The notes beneath the pieces are model-generated. The model made no database searches. It was not told the origin of the DNA and saw nothing but the letters and a program-made list of their open reading frames with translations. A stretch of 64,000 bases of DNA. Origin: Ecdyonurus torrentis. Lineage: Eukaryota > Arthropoda > Insecta > Ephemeroptera > Heptageniidae. Position 1 is the stretch's first letter, and each line of letters begins with the position of its first letter. A program made the translations under genes and the position numbers. Below are positions 1 through 12,214 of this stretch, piece by piece. The stretch spans positions 9,865,635 through 9,929,634 of the forward strand of contig OX439136.1 of NCBI GenBank assembly GCA_949318235.1, written 5' to 3'.

Positions 1-185
1 TTTTGAGGTTTTTCCTCCTTCACTTGTACACTCTGGTCAAAACAAGGTCGTTCCCGCCAAAAACCTGTATCCGCGGTGCTAAACCAATCAGAGAGCGTGT
101 TATAAACCTACTAGCCAATCACAGTTGACTTTACATTGTTAATTACACTGTATCCGCTCGAACTAGTATTGGGGGAAGTGTACGT
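1..185. repeat. Dispersed repeat, longer copy of the segment at 33439
   Basis: Positions ~31-95 and ~148-182 share ACTCTGG.CAAAACAAGGTC, CGTTCCCGCCAAAA and CTAGTATTGGG.GAAGTGTA with 33439-33510. The 33 kb copy lacks the ~70 bp middle part. It is GC-richer than its surroundings. Family unknown. Confidence 0.6.
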
Positions 186-798
186 ATATAAGAAAATTCC
201 GATAAAATATAAGATTTTTTTTTTTAATGCATCACATTTTAATAATGTTATATTATGTACATTTTAATATTTAAATTTCTATTATTTAAGTTATAAACAC
301 AAATCATATCTATCAAAGAATTTAATTAATACTTAAATGTAAATTATAATAATAATTTCACTCAGACACTGTGACATAAAATTTAATTATACATAATATC
401 AAAGGGAAATTCCATGAATTTATATGGAGTTATATATATTTTTTTTTTATTAGTATTTCACTTTTGTACAGTACTTTATCCAACAAAGGCTTATCGGTAG
501 GTTTAATTAATCTTTACAATTCAATTATACAAAATAATAATAATAAAATGAAAGTCTCGTTTAATTATGTTAAATAAATACACGTATGTACTGTATGCCA
601 AAAAGTTATTTAATAAGAATGCAATTTTATACCATGATGCCTATACTGTACATCGCACGAAAATTACTTCTATGCTGGATGAGTACGCACTCTGATTTTC
701 GGTTGTTGAACTTCAAAATGAAGTCACTTGAATAGCTGACTTATTTAAAAAAAAAAAATGCAAAAGAAGGAAAAAATAATGAAATGTTTGTGTAAGTT

Positions 799-1068
<270 letters not shown>

Positions 1069-1537
1069 GTAAACTTTTTTCCTTGCTGTTATTTTAAAGT
1101 TTGCTATGTTGCAAAAATGTAAGTCAAATAAATATACAAGAATTCAAATAAAAATTCATTAAAATAAATACTATATTTATATATACTATATAATATCATT
1201 AATATATAAATAAATGTTCATATGAAAAAACGTTATAATAGATTTCTTAATATCTAATGTGTTAGTTTATTTATCATTATAGTAGCAACGCATCTCATTT
1301 TTATAAATATAAGCTCTAGCTCATTAATTATTTGTATTAGTATTACTTTTTATTTGTAAATTTTGTTGTGATATTCTGGCCAAGAACATGTAATATGACT
1401 GAAATAGCCATGCATATTTGTTAAATAAACTAATCATCACTATTATTACAAATAATACAATTTACAATTTATTTTTATTTATTTTAAACGTAGATTTTTT
1501 GTATGTATGTCTGTTTCTCCTCTGTAATTTATTGTTA

Positions 1538-1862
1538 AGGTGGGAAATCAGGTACTACGGGATTTGACTAAAAAGTTGTTAAGAGAAAAAAATGAGAAAT
1601 TTTGCACAGTGATACATTAGTATGAGATATCTTCAAGAATATAAAAAAATTGGAGGGTCACTACGTTAGATTTTAAATTTTTTAAATTTCAGTTCCATAA
1701 TAGCCCAAGTTAATTTCATTAATTATTTTCTTTCTTATCTGATGGCCACAGGTTCTGAATATTTATCATAGCTAGATAGCTATTACTGTTAACTTTCAAA
1801 TATCATCTTAAAGATTGCAAGTTTTCTTTTCAGATTTTTAGATATAAGCCATCTGAAAACAT
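1538..1862 (+). repeat. Dispersed ~325 bp repeat, copy 1
   Basis: Colinear with 59202-59530. Shared blocks include GGGATTTGACTAAAAAGTTG, AAATTTTGCAC.GTGATACA, GGAGGGTCAC/GGGGGGTCAC, TAATTTCA.TAATTA and the ACAAGCCATCT-like end. Copies differ by many substitutions and small indels, so it is old. No coding capacity is visible. Confidence 0.8.
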
Positions 1863-3337
1863 ACTTAATAGAAATATTAATTTCTCAGTTAAAGTATACA
1901 TTATGTAATTTCAAACGCATATCAAAGGTCAATAAACTGTAATTATTAGTATATAATTATTATTCTATTATTAATATTATTAATTATTAATCTGTAAACA
2001 AAAAACTTGATTTTCAAAACTCATTCCATTTATTATATAATACTTATAAACTTCATTTACTTTTTATCGATTAAATCTTAAAATTTACTTGAAAATTTTC
2101 ATCATAAGTATTTTACCTGTTTATTATTATTATTATTTTAAAGTAAAAAAGTAATAACACAACAAAACAATTACATTATAAAAATAGTAATTGTACTTAA
2201 GATTTTGTAATTGTCCACATAAAGTTTAATTGGCCATACAAGTTAATTGTACGAAGTTTTAGAGTGTAATATTAAGTTCAATGCCACAATTAACTTTATA
2301 CAAGTTGGAAATAAGAAAACTTTTTATCAACTTGAAAAAAACTTTCTTTTTTTTTCTTTCTCTTTCTCTTCAAATAAACGAAAGTAATGAATATAAAAGT
2401 ACTTTTTTTTTTAATGAAAAGAAAAAATGTTACTAATACTGTAGCTAAAATGATTTAAAAATCACTTAATCACGTAACAGTAATACTAATTTATAGAACA
2501 TCATTTATCAAATAATTGTTATGATAATACTAATGAATGGCTTTTTATTAGGAGAAATTAGGCATGCAAACTCTCAAATAACCCTATAACTGTTTTACAG
2601 TACAGTTAGTTACAAAATACAATTTAAGTATTAGACACGTACACCACTTTACTAAACAATTTAAGCAGGTTTTACTCAATACTTTATATTTTATAAAATA
2701 TTTAATATTTGTGATTAATTAGTTAAAAACGCCAATCAATCACAGATTGCAAGGAGAAAACGATAAACCAGTAATTTACTATTTTTAAAGCCTTTAGAAT
2801 AAGAAATACCAAAAATGTTTTGACCGTGATTTAATTGCATATTTAATTATAAAAAAGTCATCCTGAATCAATTAAAAAACAAACAATATTAATTGATTTA
2901 TTAAATTGATTTATTAGATCAATTTTTGAAAATATTTAATAACTTCAAAGCTATAAAATCGCACTCCAATCCATTCAGGTTGCTTTCCTCTTTCAGAAAA
3001 AATATGCAATAAAAAATTCTTATTCTTCCTAATTATAAAGCAAATTTATAATTATATTATTATCCTTAGCTTTGTACTGTATGATATAAGTATTGCAGCT
3101 TTAAGCAGTGAATAAGCTTTAAATATGAGGAAAATTATTTATTTTTGTTTAAAATCAATACAAAATTTTAAGAATTTTGTAATAAATATAAATTTTATAA
3201 AATTCAAAAAGAAAAAAAAATTGTAGGCTGAATTTTAAATATTCAATACTCAAAGTGAAAAAGTAAAAATATGATGCAAAATTCATATTGCCAATATTAT
3301 TATTTGGAATGTTAATTATAACTGTTTCAATCAGTTT
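1863..3337. other. AT-rich stretch with no recognisable feature
   Basis: Only short A/T homopolymers and TTA/ATT clusters are visible. There are no ORFs with protein-like composition on either strand. Confidence 0.7.
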
Positions 3338-3505
3338 ATTGTTTTACTGCTTGGCAGTCTTGGGATGTTCGAGTACGATTTCGAACAGCACACGAACTCA
3401 AACAGTTCATGTGCTGTTCGTTTGGATTTTTTGAGGTGTTCCAATTTAACTGACTAACACCCTTATGACCAGATTGCTGATTCTGGGTGTTTGAAAATTG
3501 AAACA
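3338..3505. repeat. Short hairpin-containing repeat with GAACAGCAC motifs
   Basis: CGAACAGCACACGAACT and AGTTCATGTGCTGTTCG form an inverted repeat with a short loop (~3382-3422), flanked by a further TTCGAGTACGA. Dense short inverted and direct motifs of this type recall hAT subterminal repeats; that assignment is tentative. Confidence 0.45.
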
Positions 3506-3917
3506 ATAAATTGAACACTATTGAAATTAAATTTTAGGTGATGATAATTAAATGTTGGTGTATATATCGTCTCTATCGCGTCAAAAAGAAACAAATAATG
3601 CACTTGTCATAAGGCGGGTGCGTGCGTCAAGTTCTCTATTCAAGTGAAGCTATCACGAGCGAGCCGCGAGGACCGTTGTGCATCTATCTATACATTTGTC
3701 ACAGCCTAGCATCGTAGTTCTAGTGTTTTAATAATCGCGAAGTGGCGTAGTTGCGCTTCTGATTGCGTGAAGAAATGTCTGCAGCCTTCAACTTTAAATT
3801 GTTTCTCGTTCAAAAATCGTGCCATTAGAAATATAAAAACATATTTCGGATTCTAAATTTATTAGCTAAATAAATAAAACTTGTATAATTATATATAATT
3901 ATATGTGTATGTATGTA

Positions 3918-3918
<1 letters not shown>

Positions 3919-3971
<53 letters not shown>
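3919..3971. repeat. (AT)n microsatellite
   Basis: Pure AT dinucleotide run followed by CACACAGACACA. Confidence 0.95.
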
Positions 3972-3975
<4 letters not shown>

Positions 3976-4174
3976 AAATACACACACAGACACATATATC
4001 ATTCACAATAATATACTCAATTATATGTAATTAATATTGGTTGACGTTAAAACGATTCAATTTCTATAGCAGATCTGTACGTATAAGTTAAAACCTAATA
4101 TATAAAAAAATTTAAAAACAAAAAAACAAAAATAAAGGAATAAAATCAAATTATTAGGTTTATAATAATATAAG

Positions 4175-4419
4175 CACAGAAAAATTATCTAAAGAGTTAC
4201 TAGTTCAACTTTAAAAAAAAATTTCGTTAGATACATACTAAATTTTTTAGAATCTAAAGAGTTAACTATTTATACCTCTAAAGATATTACATTTATGCTA
4301 ACGAGTTACTATTTAAAATTATTTCTGAAAAGTTTTTTTTTTTTTTTTTTTTTTTTTTTGCACTAAAGAGTTTTTTATAATATGTATCTAATTAATTTCT
4401 TAAATTTATGTTTCCCGTG
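4175..4419. mobile_element. Family D MITE (CACGGAAA ends), diverged copy
   Basis: It has CACAGAAAAA at the left and a TTTCCCGTG-type right end. Internally it shares AGATACATACTAAA, TTTTTAGAATCTAAAGAG and TTAACTATTTA with the copy at 54721-54946. A poly-T run of 22 sits in the middle. Non-autonomous: no ORF. Confidence 0.65.
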
Positions 4420-4962
4420 AGAAGAAGTATTTGCTAACGCGTCTGTAATCTTAAAGAACCTCACATTTTTAACATAGTAAAATTTATTTTGACTTAAATA
4501 TCTGTCCGATTACGCTTAAAAGAAATGTTCAATTTTTTTTATACTGTATATTACAAAAAAGAAAAAAATAAAAAAATAAAAGAAAAAAAGCAATTTATAC
4601 TGCATTGAATAATTATTACTATACATATTTATTGTTCAGTGCAAATGTTGATATTTGGAAATAACATAAGTAATTATGCTGACCTAACTATTCTATGTTA
4701 TGCAAAATGTATTAATAAAAAACTTCATGTTATGTAATATTATCACTAATAATGAAGTACATTATACTATAATATTATAAATAAATGTTGATGCATTGAG
4801 CAAGCATAACTATTACATTTTTCATTTTTGTACGTGAAGTTTATAAGTTATGTTCTGAAGAATAATTATTTATAGATTTCCAGAACACACATACTATTTA
4901 GCATTGATTCAGCACAAATTACCTAAAATTTTATCTGTGTGTAGTTTTATTTATTTACTTAT

Positions 4963-5261
4963 ATTCATTCATTCATTCATTCATTCATTCATTCATTCAT
5001 TCATTCATTCATTCATTCATTCATTCATTCATTCATTCATTCATTCATTCATTCATTCATTCATTCATTCATTCATTCATTCATTCATTCATTCATTCAT
5101 TCATTCATTCATTCATTCATTCATTCATTCATTCATTCATTCATTCATTCATTCATTCATTCATTCATTCATTCATTCATTCATTCATTCATTCATTCAT
5201 TCATTCATTCATTCATTCATTCATTCATTCATTCATTCATTCATTCATTCATTCATTCATT
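4963..5261. repeat. (ATTC)n tetranucleotide array, ~299 bp
   Basis: About 74 uninterrupted ATTC units. All frames read as FIHS-type repeats, which is an artefact of the tetranucleotide. The same motif recurs in opposite orientation at 23865-24136. Confidence 0.98.
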
Positions 5262-5895
5262 ATTTTAATTTAAAATGAAACAATTAAAATTTTGACCAAA
5301 AATTATAATTGAATTTATTGATTTATAAAATGCTAAAAATCTTATTAAAATTGTTCTTTATATAATAATTGGATAAGTTAATATGACATTTTTTTTCCTA
5401 TCAATATCTAAAAGTATTAAGTTTCTTTCATATAAGTGTCTGAATTGCTTCAATTTATATGCACTTCAGAATCAAAATTGATAACATAGAAAAAGCAATT
5501 TTGTCGAAGAAAATTTAGGTCAAAAGATTAGGTTTATGCAATATCATTGAAATAGAAAATATATTAAAAAAGATTTTCCATTAATTTTATTGTTATTGAA
5601 GGTATATGATGATAGGCTATTTCAACAATATGCAATCTTATGTTATACTTCTAATCAAGTTAAAATCAAGTTTGTGCTACATAAAATAGTATTTATTATG
5701 TATAAAAATATTTAAGTTCCACGTTGAAGATAGAATTTTTCATATTAAATAAATAATGCTTATAAGCATAAATTGAAATATGTGTTCGTTCTCGCAGAAA
5801 AAAAATTATGTTTAATATGAATTTGAATACAATAACTGCACAACAATAATTTTTTATAGTTTTTATATAAAATAATAGGTTTGAAAATAAAATAT
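5262..5895. other. AT-rich stretch with no recognisable feature
   Basis: No repeats shared with the rest of the window and no protein-like ORF were found. Confidence 0.6.
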
Positions 5896-5899
5896 TAGT

Positions 5900-6175
5900 T
5901 CAATGGGGAAGACCCCTTCCCCCCCCCCCCCCCCCAATGGGTACTTTGATTTCCTATTCTAAAATAAGATCCTGAATAGATTAATATGCAAATTTCTAAT
6001 TTTTGAGTTTATGCAGTATTTTAATTAATTTGTTAAAATCGGAAAATAACGTCAACTTATGCATGTCGGCATATAAAATAACGAGCATTGACATGTTATT
6101 GAGAAATTTCAAAATTGTTATTGACAAGTGTTGGGTGATACAATGTGCATCCATAGTTAGTAATTTTAAAATATT
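5900..6175. mobile_element. Half copy of the poly-G/C-bearing inverted-repeat family
   Basis: A C run (~5918-5935) is followed by TTCTAAAATAAGATCC, AATATGCAAATTTCTAATTT and GTCAACTTATGCATG. These match in order the G-run, TTCTAAAAGAGAACC, GATGCAAATATCTGATTT and GTCACTTTATGCATG blocks of 58550-58905. It is degenerate and non-coding. Confidence 0.55.
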
Positions 6176-6989
6176 TTGTATTTTTTGATCATTTTTATTA
6201 TCATTACTATATTATTATTTTGAGTTCTCTTCTTTTTCTTTTGTAACACCAACACCGAAATCGTACTTGGTGGAGGTGAGAATAATCCAGTACAAATTAT
6301 CTAATAGAAACTGCAGGTGGCAAAAAGAGGGATCACAAACTAAGCACTTTGCGCACGATGTTAGCTGTGCAAAGAACTGCAGCTTATGCTTTCTGCAACT
6401 TGTCTCTTGCTGTCAACCAATCCAATATTTTGCATATATATACACTGAAATAAAATCATTGTTAAGTGTTCAGCTATTTTCTTTAGTTGTGAGTAAAAAA
6501 AAAAAAAAAAAAAAAAATGATAATAATAATAAAGTACTTCATTACATTTAATTTAGAATTTTAAATAAACTATATGTACTAGGAAACTAGGCAAGTTAAA
6601 TTAATAAGGATGAAGGAAACTAAAATAAATATACTGTGAAAAATATAAATATACGCGTATACACAAAACAAATGTTTTACTATTTTTATAGAACTAATTT
6701 TAATGTTATAAATTTATTTCCTCTATTTCTCATTATAAACCTAATTAAGATAATGCTTCTTATTATAACATTTAATGTTACTAAACCATTGCGAAAACAA
6801 GATATGACAGGTTATTTCAACCGGAAGCACTCCCTTTTTATGGATTATAATCAAGTTATAGGAAGAACATTTAACGTGCCGTATTAAGTCCAATATTAAA
6901 ATTATAAACTGTAAAATTGTTATGTTTATCTTGTGGAAAATCGTTTAAGAAATAGTGATGCGACCGGTTGTAAAATCTTTGGACTTGTG

Positions 6990-7632
6990 TATATGAACTG
7001 CCTGGGCCAATAGGCAGTTTCACATAATAAGGAAAATTACTGGTAGGGTTAATATAAGAAGATGTATGTTAAGTTTGACCTGGTATCATGCTTAAATTTA
7101 GATTTTTAAATTTTATAAATGCTTATGCTTCAAAATCTCTTAATATTACACATCAACATAAATTAAAGAGCACAAATCAAAAAGTATTTAGGGTGTACAA
7201 AATCACTATTTAAAGGAGCAAGGGGAAAAGTTTGTTCTATAAGTTGATTCCAAATTAGGTGATAGTTTTCACTAAAAATTTCAATTGTTCATTGTTGATC
7301 TTTATAATGTCGTGTAATAAAATGTGATGCTTTAAAATATCAGCTACCAATTTTTTACGAAATGTATTCCCTCATATGGAGTCAACTTTGTGGAAAATTT
7401 TCACCTTTTTAGTTTGAATGGTGCTTGTTCACACCCTAAATACCTTTTGAGTTGTGCTTTTTACTTGATGTTGATATGTGATTTTAGGTGTTTAAAGCTT
7501 ATAAATCGAGCATTTGAAAATTTAAAAATCTCAATTTTATATTGTAAACCTTATACCAAGCTAAAATTAACAAAAAAAAAGCTCGTAATGACTCGGCCAG
7601 TAATTGACCTAATGACCATTGCCAGTGAGTGA
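6990..7632. mobile_element. Large imperfect palindromic element, ~640 bp
   Basis: The left arm (about 7080-7200) and right arm (about 7425-7560) are reverse complements with mismatches. For example TATTTAGGGTGT near 7190 pairs with ACACCCTAAATA near 7430; ACACATCAACATAAA pairs with TTGATGTTGATATGTG; CCTGGTAT pairs with ATACCAAG. The arms extend further outward with weaker match. It looks like a foldback or long-TIR MITE. Ends and target duplication are not resolved. Confidence 0.6.
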
Positions 7633-7718
7633 CGTGTTCTGCTTATGTTATGAAGTGTCGTTTTCAGTTTTTTTTAATCGACTGATAAACTAACAGCTAG
7701 AGAATTATGATGAACGAG

Positions 7719-8091
7719 CTGGTATGACCGAGTGGTGAAGACAGCTGACTCGCAACTCTGTACTCCTCACCGAGTACAGGTTCGAGTCACTGCTGGGTGA
7801 ATACGTGAAGTGTGAGAGCACAACACGTTGCAAAATTCATGTTTACATGCTTTCCATGACGACGCACAGCATTTGGAAGGTGCATGATCGATATGTGATT
7901 GCACTGACCAGCCTGCCTAGCTGTTTCCACGGTTTTTCTAGACTGTCTTGGCAAATGCCGGGCTGTGTACTTAGGCCGTGGCCGGCTCGTGTGTGCATTT
8001 CCATTGAGTGGGAAGTCCTTACCTGTCGATAAGACAATGTCTTGACTGGGATTGGGGTTGATGTAGCACACTAACACAATATGGCAAGCAA
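7719..8091 (+). mobile_element. tRNA-derived SINE, copy 1 (~370 bp)
   Basis: The head resembles a class II tRNA (Leu or Ser type): an A-box-like TATGACCGAGTGG at ~7723-7735 and a B-box-like GGTTCGAGTCA at 7779-7789, with a long variable region between them. These would form an internal RNA polymerase III promoter. The body is GC-rich (GGCCGTGGCCGGC region ~7974-7986) and ends near CACAATATGGCAAGC and an AATAAAAT-type tail. A second copy lies in opposite orientation at 48881-49267. Not a functional tRNA gene: the acceptor stem does not pair properly. Family name not recognised. Confidence 0.85.
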
Positions 8092-8455
8092 TATGTTAAA
8101 ATAAAATCCTTTATACTGAAATAAAATAAAGTTCCACAAACTTACTTTAAGAAAACCAAGTTGGTTTAGAGAGAGAAACCAACACAGTTCATATAAAAGA
8201 AAGAGAAAATGGATTAATATTAAAAATTGTAGCTTTTATTCGTATTTTATGATACTAACAAAGTTAAATGGGGGAAAAAATCAAAGAGGTAATTAAGTTA
8301 TTCCTTTTATAATATTTCTGTTCACTATTAATATCACACAAAAAATGTTTTAAAAAAACTGTTACTGCACATCTTTGAGGAGTAAAGAAAATTGAGATTT
8401 CTTCAAGAAAAAAATTTTTTTTTTCTTTTGACGTATGTTAGACCTTTCTTATATA

Positions 8456-8692
8456 TCGATGTTGTTGCGAGCAGAATGTGCAACTCGTTTTTTCTCAAAC
8501 TAAGCAAAATGTGTAAGTTGTTTCCAAACGTTATGTAGATGCCGTTCAACTTACATACATTATATTTCTTCACGTGTCAAAAAACGAGATACATATATTG
8601 CTACGCGTAGCAAATAACGAGATATATATTTTGCTTTGCGTGAAAAAAAAAAACAAGAATTACACATATTGCTCGCAACAGCATCGATGAGG
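8456..8692. mobile_element. Hairpin MITE with ATCGATG.TGTTGCGAGCA ends
   Basis: The left end at ~8456 (ATCGATGTTGTTGCGAGCA) is the near-perfect reverse complement of the right end at ~8672-8690. The arms continue inward through GTGTAA..GTT and CTCGTT-type motifs. About 235 bp and non-coding. Confidence 0.7.
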
Positions 8693-8835
8693 AAAAAAAT
8701 CAACACTTTTATATGACAAGGTACAATAAAATATTTCTAACATATCAACGACTTTTTTTTTTTTTTTTTTTTGCGAAGTATCAGAACAACCTCAGAGAGC
8801 GTTTTGTAGGTCAAAAAATCTCGTTCACTATTGAC

Positions 8836-8839
<4 letters not shown>

Positions 8840-8887
<48 letters not shown>
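8840..8887. repeat. (CT)n microsatellite
   Basis: Pure CT run followed by interrupted CT-rich DNA to ~8922. Confidence 0.95.
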
Positions 8888-8894
<7 letters not shown>

Positions 8895-9485
8895 GTATAT
8901 ATCTTTCTCTCACTCTCTCTCATACACCAACATCTTATATAAATTTATTGAAACATGTATTTTGATTTGTCTAGTATTTTTTTTCTTTCCTTTACACATT
9001 AAAAGAGTTGAGTTTACATGTTGTATCATCATTTTCATATTTTTGAATCTCTGATCACTTCAAAAATGACAGTATTATGTATAATAAATTTTTTAATATT
9101 ATTGATTTCAACCTAAAATTTCACTTTTATTATATGGACTTTCACACTATCTACCTTTGATGTTTGTATAGCTTTATTTATCTATGCTTTACAAAAGGAT
9201 ATTATGTTCAAGTATCTTTCGTGTAAAATGTATTTAACTAAAAAAATGCATTTTATATTTTTTATTGCACTGCAATATAATCTACATATGACGTACTTCA
9301 TTTCTATTGTTGTTTTTTATTAAGTTTCTATTTATTTATAAATAGAAAATGTACACCCGACTTTAAAACTTCCTTATTTTTGTATTCTTGATAGAGCTTA
9401 TTTGAAAAGTTTCATTAAGTATGAGAAAAATAGAGTATAATAGAGTATACTGTAGTGAAGTCTTGTAACTCATTGCAGTGTAGTG

Positions 9486-9487
<2 letters not shown>

Positions 9488-9560
<73 letters not shown>
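9488..9560. repeat. (AT)n microsatellite
   Basis: Pure dinucleotide run. Confidence 0.95.
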
Positions 9561-9565
<5 letters not shown>

Positions 9566-10519
9566 CATATGATAAGACAACGTCATCAATAATATTAATC
9601 TTTATAAAAGGAATTTTTGTCATTCAAAACAAAACTATTTTATTCATTTCTCTTAAGCTACGAACACAATACATACAAAATGAATTTAATTTTAGCTTGG
9701 TTAAGTAAAACGTATTCAAGAACTTATTAAGGTTTAAATTCCTTGTAAATACAATTGCGCACTTTATATTGAGTTTATAAATAATAATTCTCTTTCTTCA
9801 CTATATTTATTGTATTATTTTTATTAAAAGACTAACAAAGAAAATAAATTAATAATTTATTCCCCAAAAAATTGGAAAAGTTGGAAAGTTTTAATTTCTT
9901 TAAAAATAAAAATAAATTTTTATACCAAGTTATAATTTTATAATTAAAAAAAAAAAAAATCCGACTTTAAAGCTCCTATATTAAATAAATGAAGGTGACA
10001 CATTTCAATGTAGTTGAATGTTAAAACACATAAAAAAACTTGTTGCAATGCAGCAAATGACATTTTGCCCATTTTGGTATTCTAAAATTATTTATTTATA
10101 CTTTTCCAATAAAAAATTTATATACACTCAACATAGGGGGAAAAAAAAAGTAAAAGTTTTATTTTATGTTTTTTTCGTTGTAAAAAATTACACATTAACA
10201 AGAGGGTTTATTAGATGACAGATTTAGTACAAAACTTTCTTGGCAGAGTAAAAGAGTTTGTTCAGGTTTTCACAGTTAAATGAAACAAATTATTATTATA
10301 TTTTTGTCATACATGTATGAAAATATATAAAACGTTAAGTTTGAAATTTATTTTTATATACTTTATAAAAGAAAAGTGTTTCGTAGAATACTTCTACATA
10401 TACATTTAGATTACTGTTATTACTCTGTACAAATTTTTAAAAATATTGCGTTATTCTTGAATGGGTATTATTGTTGGGAGAAGTTTGTGTATTTTTTTAT
10501 ATAGTTAATTTAACGTATC
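9561..10519. other. AT-rich stretch with no recognisable feature
   Basis: Nothing beyond short A/T homopolymers was found on either strand. Confidence 0.6.
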
Positions 10520-10863
10520 TTAAAGCCATAGACCACATAAAACAACATTGTACTTTATAATGAATAAACACGAAAAAGGATCTTCAAAACCGTTGACAAT
10601 GTTTACCAGAATGTTAAGGTAGCCCCACGAGAGAGCATGAAACTACTGTAAAGTATGCAAATTGCGTGAAAAGTCATGTTTATGACGTCAGAAACATGCA
10701 AAAATTAGTATAAAAATGTTTTGCGGGTTGCATAAATCAAACTTTCTGATCACTGCTACGGGGCTACTGTTGGGTTTTGAGACAGACTAATGTTATTTAT
10801 GTAAATCCCATCAAGTGTTTTGTGATATAAATGCTTATGTTTTTCTCTGGTCTATTCCTTTAA
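10520..10863 (-). mobile_element. Family A TTAA MITE (~340 bp)
   Basis: Bounded by TTAA on both sides. Reading on the minus strand, it begins TTAAAGGAATAGACCAGAG and ends at the complement of TTAAAGCCATAGACCACAT. Internal landmarks shared with all copies: CATGTTTCTGACGTCATAAA, TCTCGTGGGGCTAC and AACATTCTGGTAAA. No ORF. The short TIRs and TTAA sites suggest mobilisation by a piggyBac-like transposase, inferred from the target only. Confidence 0.8.
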
Positions 10864-10993
10864 AGAGGACTAAAGGATGCCTTGGTTCGAATCATGCCAA
10901 AATAAGAATAGTATCTCTCATTTAAAGTTTTTCCAACTTAAAATAATAATAATAATAATAATCCCCTAAATATATGATGCAGGACTTGTTACA

Positions 10994-11314
10994 TTAAAGG
11001 CTTAGAACACCTTGATACCTTGAACAAAAAAACATGTCTAATATCCTAATATGCCTAAATGTCAACGTTAATTTAACCGAAGTAATTTATTTCTAATTTA
11101 TTTTCCATTCCTAAAATGGCACCTGCAGGTTTGTGACGTCAGACTAGTCCACGCGTGCGGAAACAGGTGATCTGTGACGTCAAAAACCCGCAGCTGTGAT
11201 TTTGTGAATTGAAAATAAATCATAAATCAATGACTCTGGCCAAATCAACAATAATATTAAGGTATTTTAAAGTATTAGACATTTTTTGTTGTTGAAGGTG
11301 TTCTACGCCTTTAA
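10994..11314. mobile_element. Family B TTAA palindromic MITE
   Basis: TTAAAGGCTTAGAACACCTT at the left and GGTGTTCTACGCCTTTAA at the right. The internal arms share CTAATTTATTTTCCATTC and its complement, with TGACGTCA-like motifs near the centre. Lies 130 bp from a family A copy. Confidence 0.78.
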
Positions 11315-12214
11315 GAACACTCAAATTTTTCCTGAAATATGTATATTCGATGTTGTAACTGAAAATTGTTTATCTCGTTTTTTCATTCCGCGAAAAAAAT
11401 TATGTAGCTCGTATTTTATCAGGAGAAGCATTTACAGAAAAGTTAAACTTCAAAATGTAAGGCTATAATTATTGCTCACATGCTCACTCAAATGTGTTGA
11501 CGAATTATATATATATTGATAATGGAAATAAAATAAGAATTGGTGAAATTAAGCTTGAATTAAAAACTAAAGTAAAAAATGCCTTGATCTTTTACTGTTA
11601 AAGTGTTTATTATGAGTGTGTTTATAAAATATTAATTATTGTAGTATTAGTTAATTGGTTGTAATTAGTATGTTTTGTATGTGTTGAAAATTTGACATCC
11701 CAAGGTGTAGTATTTGCAGAGAAATCATGGAAATACGATTAAATTGATATGAATGTACTGTAAGCAGACAGCGTAGAAACAGTAACTTCATAATACATAA
11801 AAAAAAACTTTTCTTTTAGTATCCTGAAAAGTATGCAAATGTTTGAGCATTCATACTTAACAAGTTGCATAATTTATAGGAGCTAATGAAAAATGTTTAT
11901 TTTTTGATAATGTTCATATTTTGTGAAAAAGTTTTTGTTTACTAAATTTTTTTTTAATACAATATTAATATTTCTAGTTAGGCAATGAATAACTTTCAAA
12001 ATTGTAATAAATTTAATTTTAAATGCTTCATATCAAAAGCAATAATAATGATAAATTAATGATTTTTTACTGCCTTAAACCTTGTTAAAATGTATCTATT
12101 ATGCCGCATACTCATACTGTATGATTAATTTAAATATATCAGTTCTTAGTAGAAAAAAATAAAAACTGAAAAAGAAAAAGAAAAAAAAAAGCGGGGGTGG
12201 CTTTTAAGCAATAA

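Noticed and set aside
4904..5278. 124-residue frame rich in FIHS repeats (and its mirror at 23858-24139)
   Set aside because: It is only the translation of a tetranucleotide array. The motif has no codon bias, and a tetranucleotide repeat gives the same peptide in every frame.
7720..7803. Functional tRNA gene
   Set aside because: A and B boxes are present, but acceptor pairing is poor and the sequence continues into a SINE body found again at 49 kb.
7787..8077. Overlapping 64-96-residue frames
   Set aside because: They lie inside the SINE on both strands and are not conserved between the two copies.
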